Origin: Brachyspira aalborgi
Lineage (GTDB): Bacteria; Spirochaetota; Brachyspiria; Brachyspirales; Brachyspiraceae
NCBI RefSeq assembly: GCF_008016455.1
Contig: NZ_SAXU01000001.1
Span: 1,488,001-1,552,000 of the forward strand
Reading direction: 5' to 3'
DNA: 64,000 bases
Both the position numbers and the translations under genes were made by a program. Below are positions 36,301 to 45,026 of the stretch, one piece after another. Positions within the stretch are counted from its first letter, which is position 1, and each line of letters starts with the position of its first letter. A model generated the notes under the pieces. The model saw only the letters and a program-made list of their open reading frames with translations. It made no database searches and was not told the DNA's origin.

Positions 36301-36998
36301 ATGAAAATTACGATAAATAACAATACTGTAAATTTGTTAAGCAAAGCAAAGCAAAGCAAAGCTTAAGCAAAGATGCTAAAGATGTGTATCAGAAAGGGGG
36401 GTTAAGCGCCGATGCGGATGTCAGCGCGCAAATCGGTTATATGTTCCAAGTCAAAGAAGGCTTCGGAATAAGCGTTTTGGGTGAATTAGGTTATAGCTGG
36501 GATATTTACAGTATGGGCTATGGCGATACAACGGTATCAGGTGTTAGTGGTAGCTATATCGCTAAAGACGGGGTTGATTTTATTCAATACTATCATAGCT
36601 TCAAAATTGGATTATTGCCTAAATTCAATATTGGTTTAGGAGGAAGACATGGACTTGCTATAGGAATTGGCGGAGGAGTTAAAATCCCTCTTGCTGGAAA
36701 ACAGTCGCTTACTGTTACGACAGCAGGCAATAATCATGCAACAAGCGAAGACGCTAAAACACAAACCGATATTGCCCTTAAAAGAAAAGACATAACCGAT
36801 ATGTTCTCGCCTTCAGTTATCGGATACATGAAAGTGACTTTCGATTATTATTTGTTCTTCACGGATAATATCGGCATGAATTTCGGTTTATATTTGGCTG
36901 GAGATTTTGGTCCGAAGCTTAAAGATACAAAGGTTAAGATAAACGACTCTTTTGACATCGGGCTTCAATTAGGATTTAGATTTGGTCCGAAAGCTTAA
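36301..36998 (+). CDS. Outer-membrane beta-barrel protein, currently out of frame at GCAAA array
   Basis: The ATG at 36301 follows a good ribosome-binding site (GGTGAGGAAAG) but hits a TAA at 36364 directly after the array. The main open frame (36384-36998 from a GTG) encodes ~204 residues of barrel protein: QIGYMFQVKEGFGISVLGELGYSWD, LPKFNIGLGG, KVTFDYYLFFTDNIGMN, LAGDFGPKLKD, LQLGFRFGPKA. It is paralogous to the protein at 11100-11822. Removing one pentamer (or adding two) joins the ATG in frame: ...LLSKAKQSLSKDAKDVYQKGG. Even then no signal peptide is visible, so the N-terminus may be rearranged or export unusual. Has its own terminator. Confidence 0.7.
36341..36362 (+). repeat. Pentanucleotide array GCAAA x4 (plus partial unit)
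   Basis: Four exact GCAAA units plus GC, inside the first 20 codons of the outer-membrane protein gene; the flanks on both sides carry TTAAGCAAAG. The present count causes an immediate stop; 3 or 6 units would be in frame. Confidence 0.95.
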
Positions 36999-37045
36999 AA
37001 ATCTTTTTCAAAATTTTTCATATAAATTCTAAAACACTTGATTTG

Positions 37046-37080
37046 CGGTTTATACTTAATTGTATAAACCGTTTTTTTTA
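37046..37080 (+). terminator. Rho-independent terminator
   Basis: CGGTTTATAC (37046-37055) pairs perfectly with GTATAAACCG (37062-37071), then a T8 run. Confidence 0.9.
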
Positions 37081-37190
37081 TTTAATAAAGTAATTTATTA
37101 AAAGTGTATTATTCGGCAAAGGCGGTTTTTAGTTTTGGTTAAAGCTATTGTAATGACTAATTTTTGATAAAATAAAAAATATAAAAAACT

Positions 37191-38126
37191 CTAAAAAGGA
37201 TTAATCAAATTCTTATTTTTAATAAAATTAATCGGAGTTAAAATTATATAAGAAATTAAAAAATTGAATAAAGAAATAATACATGAAAATATTAAAAGCG
37301 AAGAATAAATATTTAAATTCTGATTTATAAATAATAATATATATTCTGGTATTTTAATATTAAATAATATTTTTATAATTAAAAGTAAAGTATTAAATAT
37401 TAAAGATAAAGCAAATATAAAAAGCATTCCTTTCCAAGCATGCGAAATGTCGGCGGGGCTTAATTCCATATGCGAGGCAATAGAAATTGAAAGATAAATA
37501 AAAATCCAAAATCCGATATTCTTAAAAGATTGATTTGATAGAATATTTTTAATAATATTTTTAAATATATTCGCTATTGAAATAAATATATTTGAAATTC
37601 CGCTATAAATCATATTTAATATTCCCGCCGATTTGTCATAATCGATATTAATCGAAAAAATATTTTCTTTAAGTTCGGGCGCTAATAATAAAAAAAGAAA
37701 ATAAACTATTAAAGCGCCAATTATAATAGGTCCAACGCCAATAAAAAAATTTCCTATTTGTTGATACCAGCTTCTTGAATCGTAGCTATGAAGAACATAA
37801 CCTATAGTTTCCGATTTCGTGGTAAATAATTTTATATCGTTTATTTTATGATTAAATATAATACAAAATAATGCATGCGATAATTCATGAATCGGAGTTC
37901 CAATCCAGCCTGTTATATAAAGTTCGGTTTTTGCGCCTAAAGTTTTTGCAAATATTCTTCTTGTCATTGAAGAGAGAACATATAAAATAAAACCGAAAAT
38001 TATTATATTTCCAAATAATCTAAATAAATCTATAAAAGTTTTTGAGAAAATAATCGCTATAAAATAAATTATATCTTTAAAAGTTTGCATAAACATTTTT
38101 ATTTTATCGGAATTAAAATAAATCAT
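37191..38126 (-). CDS. Membrane protein with HExxH metalloprotease-like motif
   Basis: A 311-residue protein with about six hydrophobic segments. GTPIHELSHALFCIIF (~residue 78-93) contains HELSH, an HExxH zinc motif set within a hydrophobic segment, as in M50-type or DUF3267-like intramembrane proteins; a clear second zinc ligand is not assigned. It could be a site-2-protease-like enzyme or a non-peptidase relative. The start has no strong ribosome-binding site, and ATGs at codons 11 and 13 are alternatives. Monocistronic; no partner gene hints at a substrate. Confidence 0.6.
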   Translation of the reverse strand: MIYFNSDKIKMFMQTFKDIIYFIAIIFSKTFIDLFRLFGNIIIFGFILYVLSSMTRRIFAKTLGAKTELYITGWIGTPIHELSHALFCIIFNHKINDIKLFTTKSETIGYVLHSYDSRSWYQQIGNFFIGVGPIIIGALIVYFLFLLLAPELKENIFSINIDYDKSAGILNMIYSGISNIFISIANIFKNIIKNILSNQSFKNIGFWIFIYLSISIASHMELSPADISHAWKGMLFIFALSLIFNTLLLIIKILFNIKIPEYILLFINQNLNIYSSLLIFSCIISLFNFLISYIILTPINFIKNKNLINPF

Positions 38127-38242
38127 AATAATTGAAATAAAATAAAAATTTTTTATTATAATTTTTATTAATTACTACTTGAAGTAATTTTAATTATAAT
38201 GTATAATTAAAAGATTAAAAATTAAATTTAAGGAGTTGCTAT

Positions 38243-39643
38243 ATGCATAACAAAAATGATAATCAAAAAAGAGAAAAACTTTCAAGCAGGTTAGGTTTTT
38301 TATTAGTCTCGGCGGGATGCGCTATAGGACTTGGCAATATATGGCGATTTCCTTATATAACGGGAAAATATGGAGGCGCTGCTTTCGTTATAATTTATTT
38401 AATATCTTTACTTATATTAGGGCTTCCAATATTAATAATGGAGTTTAGCATCGGTAGAGGAGGACAAAGCGATATTGCAGGCTCTTATAAGGTTTTGGAA
38501 AAAGAAGGACATAAATGGCATATAATCGGTTATATTCAAATGTTAGGTTGTTTAATTTTAATGATGTTTTACACAAGCGTTACAGGTTGGAGCATAACCT
38601 ACGCTTATTATATGCTTACGGGAGCTACTGAAGGACTTAAGCCTGAAGAGATAGGGCAATTTTTTGGTTCTATGCTTTCAAATCCTAAAATTATGGTTTT
38701 AAGTTTATTTATAGCCGTTTTTTTAGGAAGTTTAATTTGTTTTAAGGGACTTCAAAAAGGCGTTGAAAAAACTACAAAAATAATGATGTCGTCTCTATTT
38801 ATAATGATGCTTATATTGATAATAAGAGCTATAACTTTGCCTGGCGCCGTTGAAGGAATAAAATTTTATTTGCTTCCCGATTTGGGAAAAATATTTAACG
38901 AAGGCGGAATAAAAAATTTTTTGGAAGTAGTTTATGCGGCTATGGGACAATCTTTTTTTACTTTAGGAATAGGAGTTGGAAGTATGACTATTTTCGGAAG
39001 CTATATCGGAAAAGAAAAATCGATTACAAACGAATCTATAATAATAGTTATATTAGACACTTTAGTCGCATTATCGGCGGGCTTAATAATATTTCCCGCT
39101 TGTTTTGCTTTCGGAGTAAATCCAGGCGAAGGAGCGGGTTTAGCGTTCGTTACTTTACCTAATATTTTTAACTTAATGCCTTTGCCAAGATTATGGGGAA
39201 CTTTATTTTTTATATTTTTATCAGCAGCGGCGTTGACTACTGTAGTCGCGGTTTTTGAAAATTTAATCGCTTTCACTATGTCGGAGTTTAAAATAAAAAG
39301 AACTTACGCTTCCGTTATAGTTGGAATAGTAGCGTTTATGTTGGCATTAACTACAGCTTTAGGTTTTAATGTTTTATCTTTTATTCAACCTATGGGAGAA
39401 GGAACAAGTTTTTTAGATTTATACGATTTTATAGTGAGTTATAATTTGGTAGAATTAGGCGGAATCTATATAATTATATTCTGCGTTTCAAAATATGGTT
39501 GGGGATGGGATAATTTTATTAACGAAGTCGATTCAGGTGAGGGAATAAAATTTCCAAAATCATCAAGAATATATGTGACTTATATTTTGCCTTTAATTTT
39601 ATTTGCAATATTTATTGTAAATTATATAAATAAATTCTCATAA
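38243..39643 (+). CDS. Neurotransmitter:sodium symporter family transporter
   Basis: A 466-residue NSS (LeuT-fold) transporter with about 12 membrane segments. The family signature SAGCAIGLGNIWRFPYITGKYGG (~23-45) holds the Na+ and substrate sites; later blocks include GQSFFTLGIGVGSM and FLSAAALTTVVAVFEN. Bacterial members take up amino acids such as tryptophan, tyrosine or leucine with Na+. AAGGAG ribosome-binding site. Monocistronic with terminator. Confidence 0.95.
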   Translation: MHNKNDNQKREKLSSRLGFLLVSAGCAIGLGNIWRFPYITGKYGGAAFVIIYLISLLILGLPILIMEFSIGRGGQSDIAGSYKVLEKEGHKWHIIGYIQMLGCLILMMFYTSVTGWSITYAYYMLTGATEGLKPEEIGQFFGSMLSNPKIMVLSLFIAVFLGSLICFKGLQKGVEKTTKIMMSSLFIMMLILIIRAITLPGAVEGIKFYLLPDLGKIFNEGGIKNFLEVVYAAMGQSFFTLGIGVGSMTIFGSYIGKEKSITNESIIIVILDTLVALSAGLIIFPACFAFGVNPGEGAGLAFVTLPNIFNLMPLPRLWGTLFFIFLSAAALTTVVAVFENLIAFTMSEFKIKRTYASVIVGIVAFMLALTTALGFNVLSFIQPMGEGTSFLDLYDFIVSYNLVELGGIYIIIFCVSKYGWGWDNFINEVDSGEGIKFPKSSRIYVTYILPLILFAIFIVNYINKFS

Positions 39644-39678
39644 ATATATTTTCTTATTTAATTTTTAATTAATATTTT

Positions 39679-39720
39679 AAGGACGGCATTAATTTAATTT
39701 TTGTCGTCCTTTAATATTTT
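39679..39720. terminator. Bidirectional terminator between convergent genes
   Basis: AAGGACGGCA (39679-39688) pairs with TGTCGTCCTT (39702-39711), followed by a T-rich tail. It serves the symporter gene and could serve the convergent gene at 39726. Confidence 0.75.
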
Positions 39721-39725
39721 TGTAA

Positions 39726-40427
39726 TTATTGCGATAAACTATACCAATCGTTATAATTTTTATCCACAGCGGATAAGAATACATCGATAACAGATTTTAT
39801 AGCTTTATCGTCTACAAAAATAACATATTCGTAGCCTTTATAAAATATATTTATAGAATCATCCCTTAAACATTTATAATTGCATGCGCTAGAATCAAAA
39901 TAGGTTTTAAATGTTTTAAGATTATTAAAAGTAGAAGATTCATTTCTTAAAATAATTTTTTTAGGCTCTCCATAATAATCGGGCAACTTTCCCGACTCTC
40001 TTGTATCGTTATAAAAAATATTTTGTCTTAAACCCGAAACCTTATATAAATATAAATCTTCTACTCCAACTCTATCTTGAGAGTAAAATCTTGTTTGCAA
40101 CAATATTTTTGGATTATCTTTACTCGTATTAAAATAACTTATGCCTTTAAGTTCAACCGATATAAATATTTTTCCATGCGGAGTATCCGTTGTGTATATA
40201 AATGCAAAAACCATTTTTGGCAAATATGTAATTCGATTATTTTCCCATATTATATTTAAACTCTCTTCTTTTTGAGTAGAATATAAAAATTGAGCTTCTT
40301 TAAAATTTAAAGCTTCATCTCCAAAACAATTTATATTAATCGCTAATAATAAAATTAAAATCGTTATTGTTAGTTTAATTATTTTTTGTTTTGAACTTAA
40401 AAATCTATTGTCTATTTTATTATTCAT
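39726..40427 (-). CDS. Secreted protein of unknown function
   Basis: A 233-residue protein. A hydrophobic stretch at ~17-35 (KLTITILILLLAININCFG) after a charged N-terminus acts as a signal peptide, with a possible lipobox-like ININC. The body is beta-rich and Asn/Lys-rich (GKIFISVELKGISYF, GYEYVIFVDDKAIKSVID), with a lone CNYKC motif. No family recognised. AAGGAA precedes the ATG at 40427. The gene lies downstream of the minus-strand promoter at 40722-40750 and the GCAAA array, so its expression may depend on array length. Confidence 0.6.
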   Translation of the reverse strand: MNNKIDNRFLSSKQKIIKLTITILILLLAININCFGDEALNFKEAQFLYSTQKEESLNIIWENNRITYLPKMVFAFIYTTDTPHGKIFISVELKGISYFNTSKDNPKILLQTRFYSQDRVGVEDLYLYKVSGLRQNIFYNDTRESGKLPDYYGEPKKIILRNESSTFNNLKTFKTYFDSSACNYKCLRDDSINIFYKGYEYVIFVDDKAIKSVIDVFLSAVDKNYNDWYSLSQ

Positions 40428-40544
40428 TTTAATTTCCTTAATTTATTTTTTATATTAAACGATATAATTTATATAAAATATTTTTTAAAATTATTGATAA
40501 ACTTAAATAAAAAATATTTATATTTATGCAATTACAAAATGCGA

Positions 40545-40715
40545 CTAAAGAATTAACCATATTAAAAAACTGCGATAAATAAAATTTGGAATAGTTATTA
40601 AAAAAATACAATTCACACTTTGCTTTGCTTTGCTTTGCTTTGCTTTGCTTTGCTTTGCTTTGCTTTGCTTAACAAAATTATAGTATGTCAACTTACAGTG
40701 AATATTTTCAATCAT
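40545..40715 (-). CDS. Near-leaderless leader ORF through GCAAA array
   Basis: ATG at 40715 lies 6 nt after a -10 box, the same geometry as at 33487. It reads MIENIHCKLTYYNFVK, then (QSKAK)x3, then 24 more codons to the TAG at 40545-40547, 117 nt upstream of the secreted-protein gene. If the array held a multiple of three units, the frame would stay open for 54 further codons to a TAA at 40450-40452, 22 nt before the ATG at 40427. With n=2 mod 3 it stops just after the array. Too short for standard callers. Likely a regulatory leader; translation unproven. Confidence 0.4.
   Translation of the reverse strand: MIENIHCKLTYYNFVKQSKAKQSKAKQSKAKQSVNCIFLITIPNFIYRSFLIWLIL
40618..40670 (-). repeat. 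Pentanucleotide array GCAAA x10 (minus strand)
   Basis: Ten exact CTTTG units on the plus strand (40618-40667) plus CTT, i.e. GCAAA on the minus strand. On the minus strand it is preceded by ACTATAATTTTGTTAAGC, nearly the same sequence that precedes the array at 36341. Confidence 0.97.
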
Positions 40716-40721
40716 AATTAT

Positions 40722-40750
40722 ATTTTAGCATACCTTTTTATTTCTGTCAA
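40722..40750 (-). promoter_or_regulatory. Promoter for array leader and secreted-protein gene
   Basis: On the minus strand TTGACA (40750-40745), a 17-nt spacer, and extended -10 TGCTAAAAT (hexamer 40727-40722). It points leftward into the array and the gene at 39726-40427. The ATG at 40715 lies at the expected transcription start. Confidence 0.7.
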
Positions 40751-40773
40751 TAGTTTATTTTACTTTAACTATA

Positions 40774-40816
40774 TTGATTTGTTTTATATATTCGTATATA
40801 ATTATATTATAATATA
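40774..40816 (+). promoter_or_regulatory. arsR promoter and candidate operator
   Basis: TTGATT (40774-40779), a 17-nt spacer, TATAAT (40797-40802). A perfect 14-bp palindrome TATATTATAATATA (40803-40816) covers the expected start, where an ArsR/SmtB repressor would bind. The operator call is tentative in such AT-rich DNA. Confidence 0.5.
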
Positions 40817-40846
40817 GTTATATATAAAAAATAAAAGGTTGATATT

Positions 40847-41251
40847 ATGAAAAAAAATATTGTAGAAAAAAAAGAAGTTATTAATTCTAAAAATAAAAAT
40901 GCGTTAATCGAAGACGATTGCGAAGTTAATATTAATAACGGAAATATAGCTTCTCTAATTCCAAAACTTCCAAATGACGAAGAATTTACAATTCTTGCGG
41001 ATTTTTTCTCCGTGTTTTCGGATTCTACAAGACTAAAAATAATATCTGCCTTAAGCGAAAAAGAATTATGCGTGCATGAATTATCTTCTTTGCTAAAAAT
41101 GAAACAGCCTTCCATATCTCAACATTTAAAAACTTTATGGCAGGCTAAAGTCGTTAAAAAAAGAAAAGTCGGGCTTCATGTATTTTACAGACTCGATGAC
41201 GAACATATAGAAAAAATTTATACTTGGGGGTATGAGCATGTTAAAGAATAA
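40847..41251 (+). CDS. ArsR/SmtB-family metal-sensing repressor
   Basis: A 134-residue winged-helix repressor. Core: FSVFSDSTRLKIISALSEKELCVHELSSLLKMKQPSISQHL (~58-98) with recognition helix QPSISQHLKTL. The metal-sensing helix reads ELCVHEL, where CadC-type sensors have ELCVCDL, so a Cys-x-His pair may bind Zn, Cd or Pb. It overlaps the metal exporter gene by 20 nt and presumably represses that operon until metal binds. Long Lys/Glu-rich N-terminal extension. Confidence 0.92.
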   Translation: MKKNIVEKKEVINSKNKNALIEDDCEVNINNGNIASLIPKLPNDEEFTILADFFSVFSDSTRLKIISALSEKELCVHELSSLLKMKQPSISQHLKTLWQAKVVKKRKVGLHVFYRLDDEHIEKIYTWGYEHVKE

Positions 41252-43184
41252 AGAAAAATTTTTATTTATATTGGAAATGATACTTGGAGCTATAGTATTG
41301 TTTTTGATATACTCTATACATGACAAGATTCATGGAATTACGGAATATATAATATTTTTTATTCCATATTTAATTTTAGGAAGAGAAGTATTTAAAAACG
41401 CCGCTATTGATTTTATTAAAGGAAAATTTATGCGCGAAAGTTTTCTTATGAGCGTTGCCACAATCGGAGCTATTATACTTCATGAATTTCCCGAAGCTTT
41501 AGCCGTTTTAATGTTTTATAGAGTCGGAGATTATTTTGAAGATATGGCGGTTAATAAATCGAAAAGAACAATATCCGCTTTAATGTCGATTCGTCCCGAT
41601 TCTGCAAATATAATAAGAGAGAACGGAAATATAGAAAAAGTAGATATATCTCAGATTCGCATTAACGACAATATAATAATCAATCCATTTGAAAAAGTGC
41701 CTTTGGATTCCATAATTTACGAAGGCGAAAGTTGGATTGATACAAAAGCATTAACGGGCGAAAGCATGCCGAAAGCGGTTAAAATAGGAGATGAAGTTTT
41801 GGCGGGAACTATAAACGGAGACGCTTCTATAAAAGCAAAAGTTATAAGAGAATATGCAGAATCTTCCATAGCTAAAATATTAAAATTAGTTCAAGATTCG
41901 CAAAATAGAAAGGCAAATATTGAACAGTTAATAAGCAGATTTTCGGGAGTTTATACTCCGATTGTAGTATTCGGCGCAATAGCATTAACTATTATTCCGA
42001 CTTTAATTTACGGAGTAGACACTTTCAATAATTGGTTTAATCGTTCGCTTACGCTTTTGGTAGTTTCTTGTCCTTGCGCGTTTATGGTTGGAATTCCATT
42101 AACTTATTTTTCTTCGATTGGCAGAGCTTCAAAATTAGGAATAATGGTAAAAGGCGGAATATTTTTAGATTTACTTTCAAAAGTTCAAACTGTAGTTTTC
42201 GATAAAACGGGAACTCTTACGAAAGGCGAATTTTCTATAAAAGAAATTTTTAATAGCGGACTTAACGATAACGAGACGCTTTTAAAATATTCAGCTTATG
42301 CCGAGTCGGGTTCTTCGCATCCAATAGCGATATCGATAGTAGAATATTATAAAAAGAACGGAGGAATCATAGAAGATAATTTAATTTCGAGTCATAAAGA
42401 TATTAGCGGAAAAGGAGCGATGGCTACCGTTGAAAATAAAAATATTATAATCGGCGGAAAAGAATTATTAAAACAAAATGATATAGATATTCCTGAAAAT
42501 TATAATAAAAATATTAATGTTCATATAGCGATAGACGGAAAATATGCGGGCGGATTTTTTATTGACGATAGCGTAAAAGAAGATTCTAAAGAAGCTATAA
42601 TATCGTTAAATAAAATGAATATAAAAACTGGTTTAATAAGCGGAGATAATATCGACAGAGTTGAAAATTTTGCTAAAGAAATGAATATATCGGTTTATAA
42701 AGGCGGATGTTTGCCTGACGATAAAGTTAATTCTTTGGAAGAGATGATGAAAGGCTCAAAAGCTTCAATATTTGTAGGAGACGGAATAAATGACGCTCCT
42801 TCTTTGGCAAGAGCCGATATTGGAATAGCGATGGGCGGACTCGGTTCTGACGCCGCCATTGAAAACGCCGATGTCGTTATAATGGACGATAAGCCTTCAA
42901 AAGTCGCCACAGTAATTAAACTTGCTAAAAAGAATCATTTGGTTGTAATTCAAAATATTGCGCTTGCTTTGATTATAAAATTTGCCGCTATAACTTTAGG
43001 AGCTTTGGGACTTACTTCAATGTGGCTTGCGATTTTTGCCGACACGGGAGTTACTGTTATAGTCGTTCTTAACGCTTTAAGACTCTTATATCCTTTAGGC
43101 GAAAAAGCGGAAGATTTGCCTGAATTAAAAGAAGGTTGCGATATAAAGATAACAAATTGCGATTGCGAATGCAAAAATCATTGA
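41232..43184 (+). CDS. P1B-type heavy-metal exporting ATPase (Zn/Cd/Pb type)
   Basis: A 650-residue P-type ATPase. Transmembrane CPC metal motif in VVSCPCAFMVGIPLTYF (~280), phosphorylation site DKTGTLTKG (~325), actuator LTGESMPK (~176), hinge GDGINDAPSLARADIG. The ZntA/CadA class exports Zn, Cd or Pb. There is no N-terminal metal-binding domain; instead the C-terminus is Cys-rich (CDIKITNCDCECKNH). The start overlaps the end of arsR, giving translational coupling; an ATG two codons later is also possible. Confidence 0.94.
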   Translation: MSMLKNKEKFLFILEMILGAIVLFLIYSIHDKIHGITEYIIFFIPYLILGREVFKNAAIDFIKGKFMRESFLMSVATIGAIILHEFPEALAVLMFYRVGDYFEDMAVNKSKRTISALMSIRPDSANIIRENGNIEKVDISQIRINDNIIINPFEKVPLDSIIYEGESWIDTKALTGESMPKAVKIGDEVLAGTINGDASIKAKVIREYAESSIAKILKLVQDSQNRKANIEQLISRFSGVYTPIVVFGAIALTIIPTLIYGVDTFNNWFNRSLTLLVVSCPCAFMVGIPLTYFSSIGRASKLGIMVKGGIFLDLLSKVQTVVFDKTGTLTKGEFSIKEIFNSGLNDNETLLKYSAYAESGSSHPIAISIVEYYKKNGGIIEDNLISSHKDISGKGAMATVENKNIIIGGKELLKQNDIDIPENYNKNINVHIAIDGKYAGGFFIDDSVKEDSKEAIISLNKMNIKTGLISGDNIDRVENFAKEMNISVYKGGCLPDDKVNSLEEMMKGSKASIFVGDGINDAPSLARADIGIAMGGLGSDAAIENADVVIMDDKPSKVATVIKLAKKNHLVVIQNIALALIIKFAAITLGALGLTSMWLAIFADTGVTVIVVLNALRLLYPLGEKAEDLPELKEGCDIKITNCDCECKNH

Positions 43185-43216
43185 ATAAATTTAAATAGAA
43201 TTTAAGTAAAGTAAAA

Positions 43217-43250
43217 AGAATAGGCGTAAAAATTGCGTCTATTCTTATTC
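43217..43250 (+). terminator. Rho-independent terminator
   Basis: AAGAATAGGCG, short loop, GCGTCTATTCTT, after the metal ATPase gene. Confidence 0.7.
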
Positions 43251-43447
43251 TATTAATCGAACGCCTACGACAAAAATTTTATTCTCTTTTAATATCAAAA
43301 AGAATTAATTTTAATTAAGCGATTGCCAAAACTCATATCTTAAAAATTAAATTTTTATGCAATAACAGACTTTATACTTATTTGTTTTTTTAATTATTAT
43401 AAATTATAATATTACGAATAAAACATAAACAAAAAGGTTTTTATTAA

Positions 43448-44293
43448 ATGAAAAAAATATTTTTTATAATTATTTTATTTTCAATATTTGGATGCAATGA
43501 AAATAAAAATTCTTCAGATAAATTGCAAGTTTATGCGAGCATATATCCGATTTACGATTTCGTTAAAAAAATAGGCGGCGAAAAAATAGAAGTTTATAAT
43601 ATGACTTCGGCGGGAGCAGAGCCTCATGATTTTGAAATAACTTCAAAAGATATGGCTAATCTTTCAAAAGCCGATTTATTTATTTACAATGGCGGCGGAA
43701 TGGAACATTGGATTGACGCTATTAAAGACGCTTTGAAAGATTTAAAATATATTGACTCTTCAAGCAATATTGATAATCAAAATAATTTGGACCCTCATTT
43801 TTGGTTATCGCCGAAAAATGCAAAAATTCAAATTGAAAATATAAAAAACGGTTTAATTGAAATCGACTCTGACAATAAAAATTATTATCAATCAAATTAT
43901 AATTTATATGCAAATCGTTTGGACGAACTTGATAATAAAATTAAAATTTCTTTGTCAAATATAAAAAATAGAAATTTGATTATAACGCATCCAGCATTTG
44001 GACATTTTTGTAAAGAATATTCTTTAAATCAAATTGCAATTGCAAGAGACGAAGCCGACCCTAAAGCTATGGCGGATATTATAACATTTATAAAAAATAA
44101 TAATGTGAAAGCAATATTTTACGAAGAATTTTCAAGTTCTAAATTAGTAGATTCTATAGCGAAAGAAACGAAAGCAAAAATATTAACTTTAAATCCTATA
44201 GAATCTTTAAGCAAAGAAAATATTGAAGCGGGCGAAGATTATTTTTCTATTATGGAAAAAAATCTTATTGCTTTACTTGACGGACTTAATTAA
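43448..44293 (+). CDS. Zn/Mn-type ABC transporter solute-binding lipoprotein
   Basis: A 281-residue cluster A-I metal receptor. Lipobox SIFGC; metal ligands visible in AGAEPHDFE (His ~58), DPHFWLSP (His ~117) and ITHPAFGHF (His ~181), with the acidic fourth ligand likely in the C-terminal domain (YEEFSSS region). No His-rich loop, unlike many ZnuA proteins, so Zn or Mn cannot be decided. First gene of a three-gene import operon whose neighbours touch end to start. Confidence 0.92.
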   Translation: MKKIFFIIILFSIFGCNENKNSSDKLQVYASIYPIYDFVKKIGGEKIEVYNMTSAGAEPHDFEITSKDMANLSKADLFIYNGGGMEHWIDAIKDALKDLKYIDSSSNIDNQNNLDPHFWLSPKNAKIQIENIKNGLIEIDSDNKNYYQSNYNLYANRLDELDNKIKISLSNIKNRNLIITHPAFGHFCKEYSLNQIAIARDEADPKAMADIITFIKNNNVKAIFYEEFSSSKLVDSIAKETKAKILTLNPIESLSKENIEAGEDYFSIMEKNLIALLDGLN

Positions 44294-45016
44294 ATGAATA
44301 AAGTTATAGAATTTGATAAAGTTTATTTCGGTTATAATTCTGAACATATTTTAAAAAATATAAGTTTTTTTGTAAACGAAGGCGATTTTGTTTCAATAAT
44401 CGGCTCAAATGGAGCGGGCAAAAGCACAATATTAAAACTTATGATTGGAGAGATAAATCAATCTAAAGGAAATATAAAAATATACAAAGAAGATATAAAA
44501 AAATTTAACAATTGGCATTATATCGGATATTTAGAGCAAAATGCATATTATAAAATTTTAAACTTTCCCGCAACGGTTTACGAAGTAATTATGTCGAATT
44601 TATTTTTTGATATTGGACTTTTTAAATTTCCAAATAAAAATCATCGCGCTAAAGTTATTGAAACGCTTAAACTTTTTGACATGGAAAAATATTCAAATAG
44701 AATGATTTCAAAACTTTCGGGAGGACAAATTCAAAGAGTATTTTTAGCTAGAACTTTAGTAGCCAATCCGAAAATTCTTATTTTAGACGAACCTACGAAC
44801 GGAGTCGATTCTGAAACTATAGATATAATATATAATATTTTAAGAGATTTAAATCAAAATAAAAATATTTCAATAATAATGGTGACGCATGATATTGAAA
44901 GAGTTTCAAAAATATCAAATAGAATATTCTGTTTTGAAGAAGGAAATTTAATGGAACTTAATAAAGAAGAACTTGAGATTGAATTATCTCATAAACATAA
45001 ACATCCGCATTTATAA
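44294..45016 (+). CDS. Metal ABC transporter ATP-binding protein
   Basis: A 240-residue ABC ATPase. Walker A GSNGAGKST (~38-46), signature LSGGQIQRV (~140), Walker B ILILDEPTNG (~160) and switch His in MVTHD. The C-terminus ends in LSHKHKHPHL, a His-rich tail that may bind metal and that suits a zinc/manganese importer. Starts immediately after the receptor gene stop. Confidence 0.94.
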   Translation: MNKVIEFDKVYFGYNSEHILKNISFFVNEGDFVSIIGSNGAGKSTILKLMIGEINQSKGNIKIYKEDIKKFNNWHYIGYLEQNAYYKILNFPATVYEVIMSNLFFDIGLFKFPNKNHRAKVIETLKLFDMEKYSNRMISKLSGGQIQRVFLARTLVANPKILILDEPTNGVDSETIDIIYNILRDLNQNKNISIIMVTHDIERVSKISNRIFCFEEGNLMELNKEELEIELSHKHKHPHL

Positions 45017-45026
45017 GGAATTTAAA

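Noticed and set aside
40676-40692. TTGACA and TATAAT close together on the minus strand just before the array
   Set aside because: Only 3 nt separate them, so they cannot form a promoter; the motif is part of the conserved array flank.
40620-40817. Plus-strand ORF with (CFALL)-type repeats over the CTTTG array
   Set aside because: Created by the array being stop-free in all frames; no ribosome-binding site, and the promoter reads the other strand.
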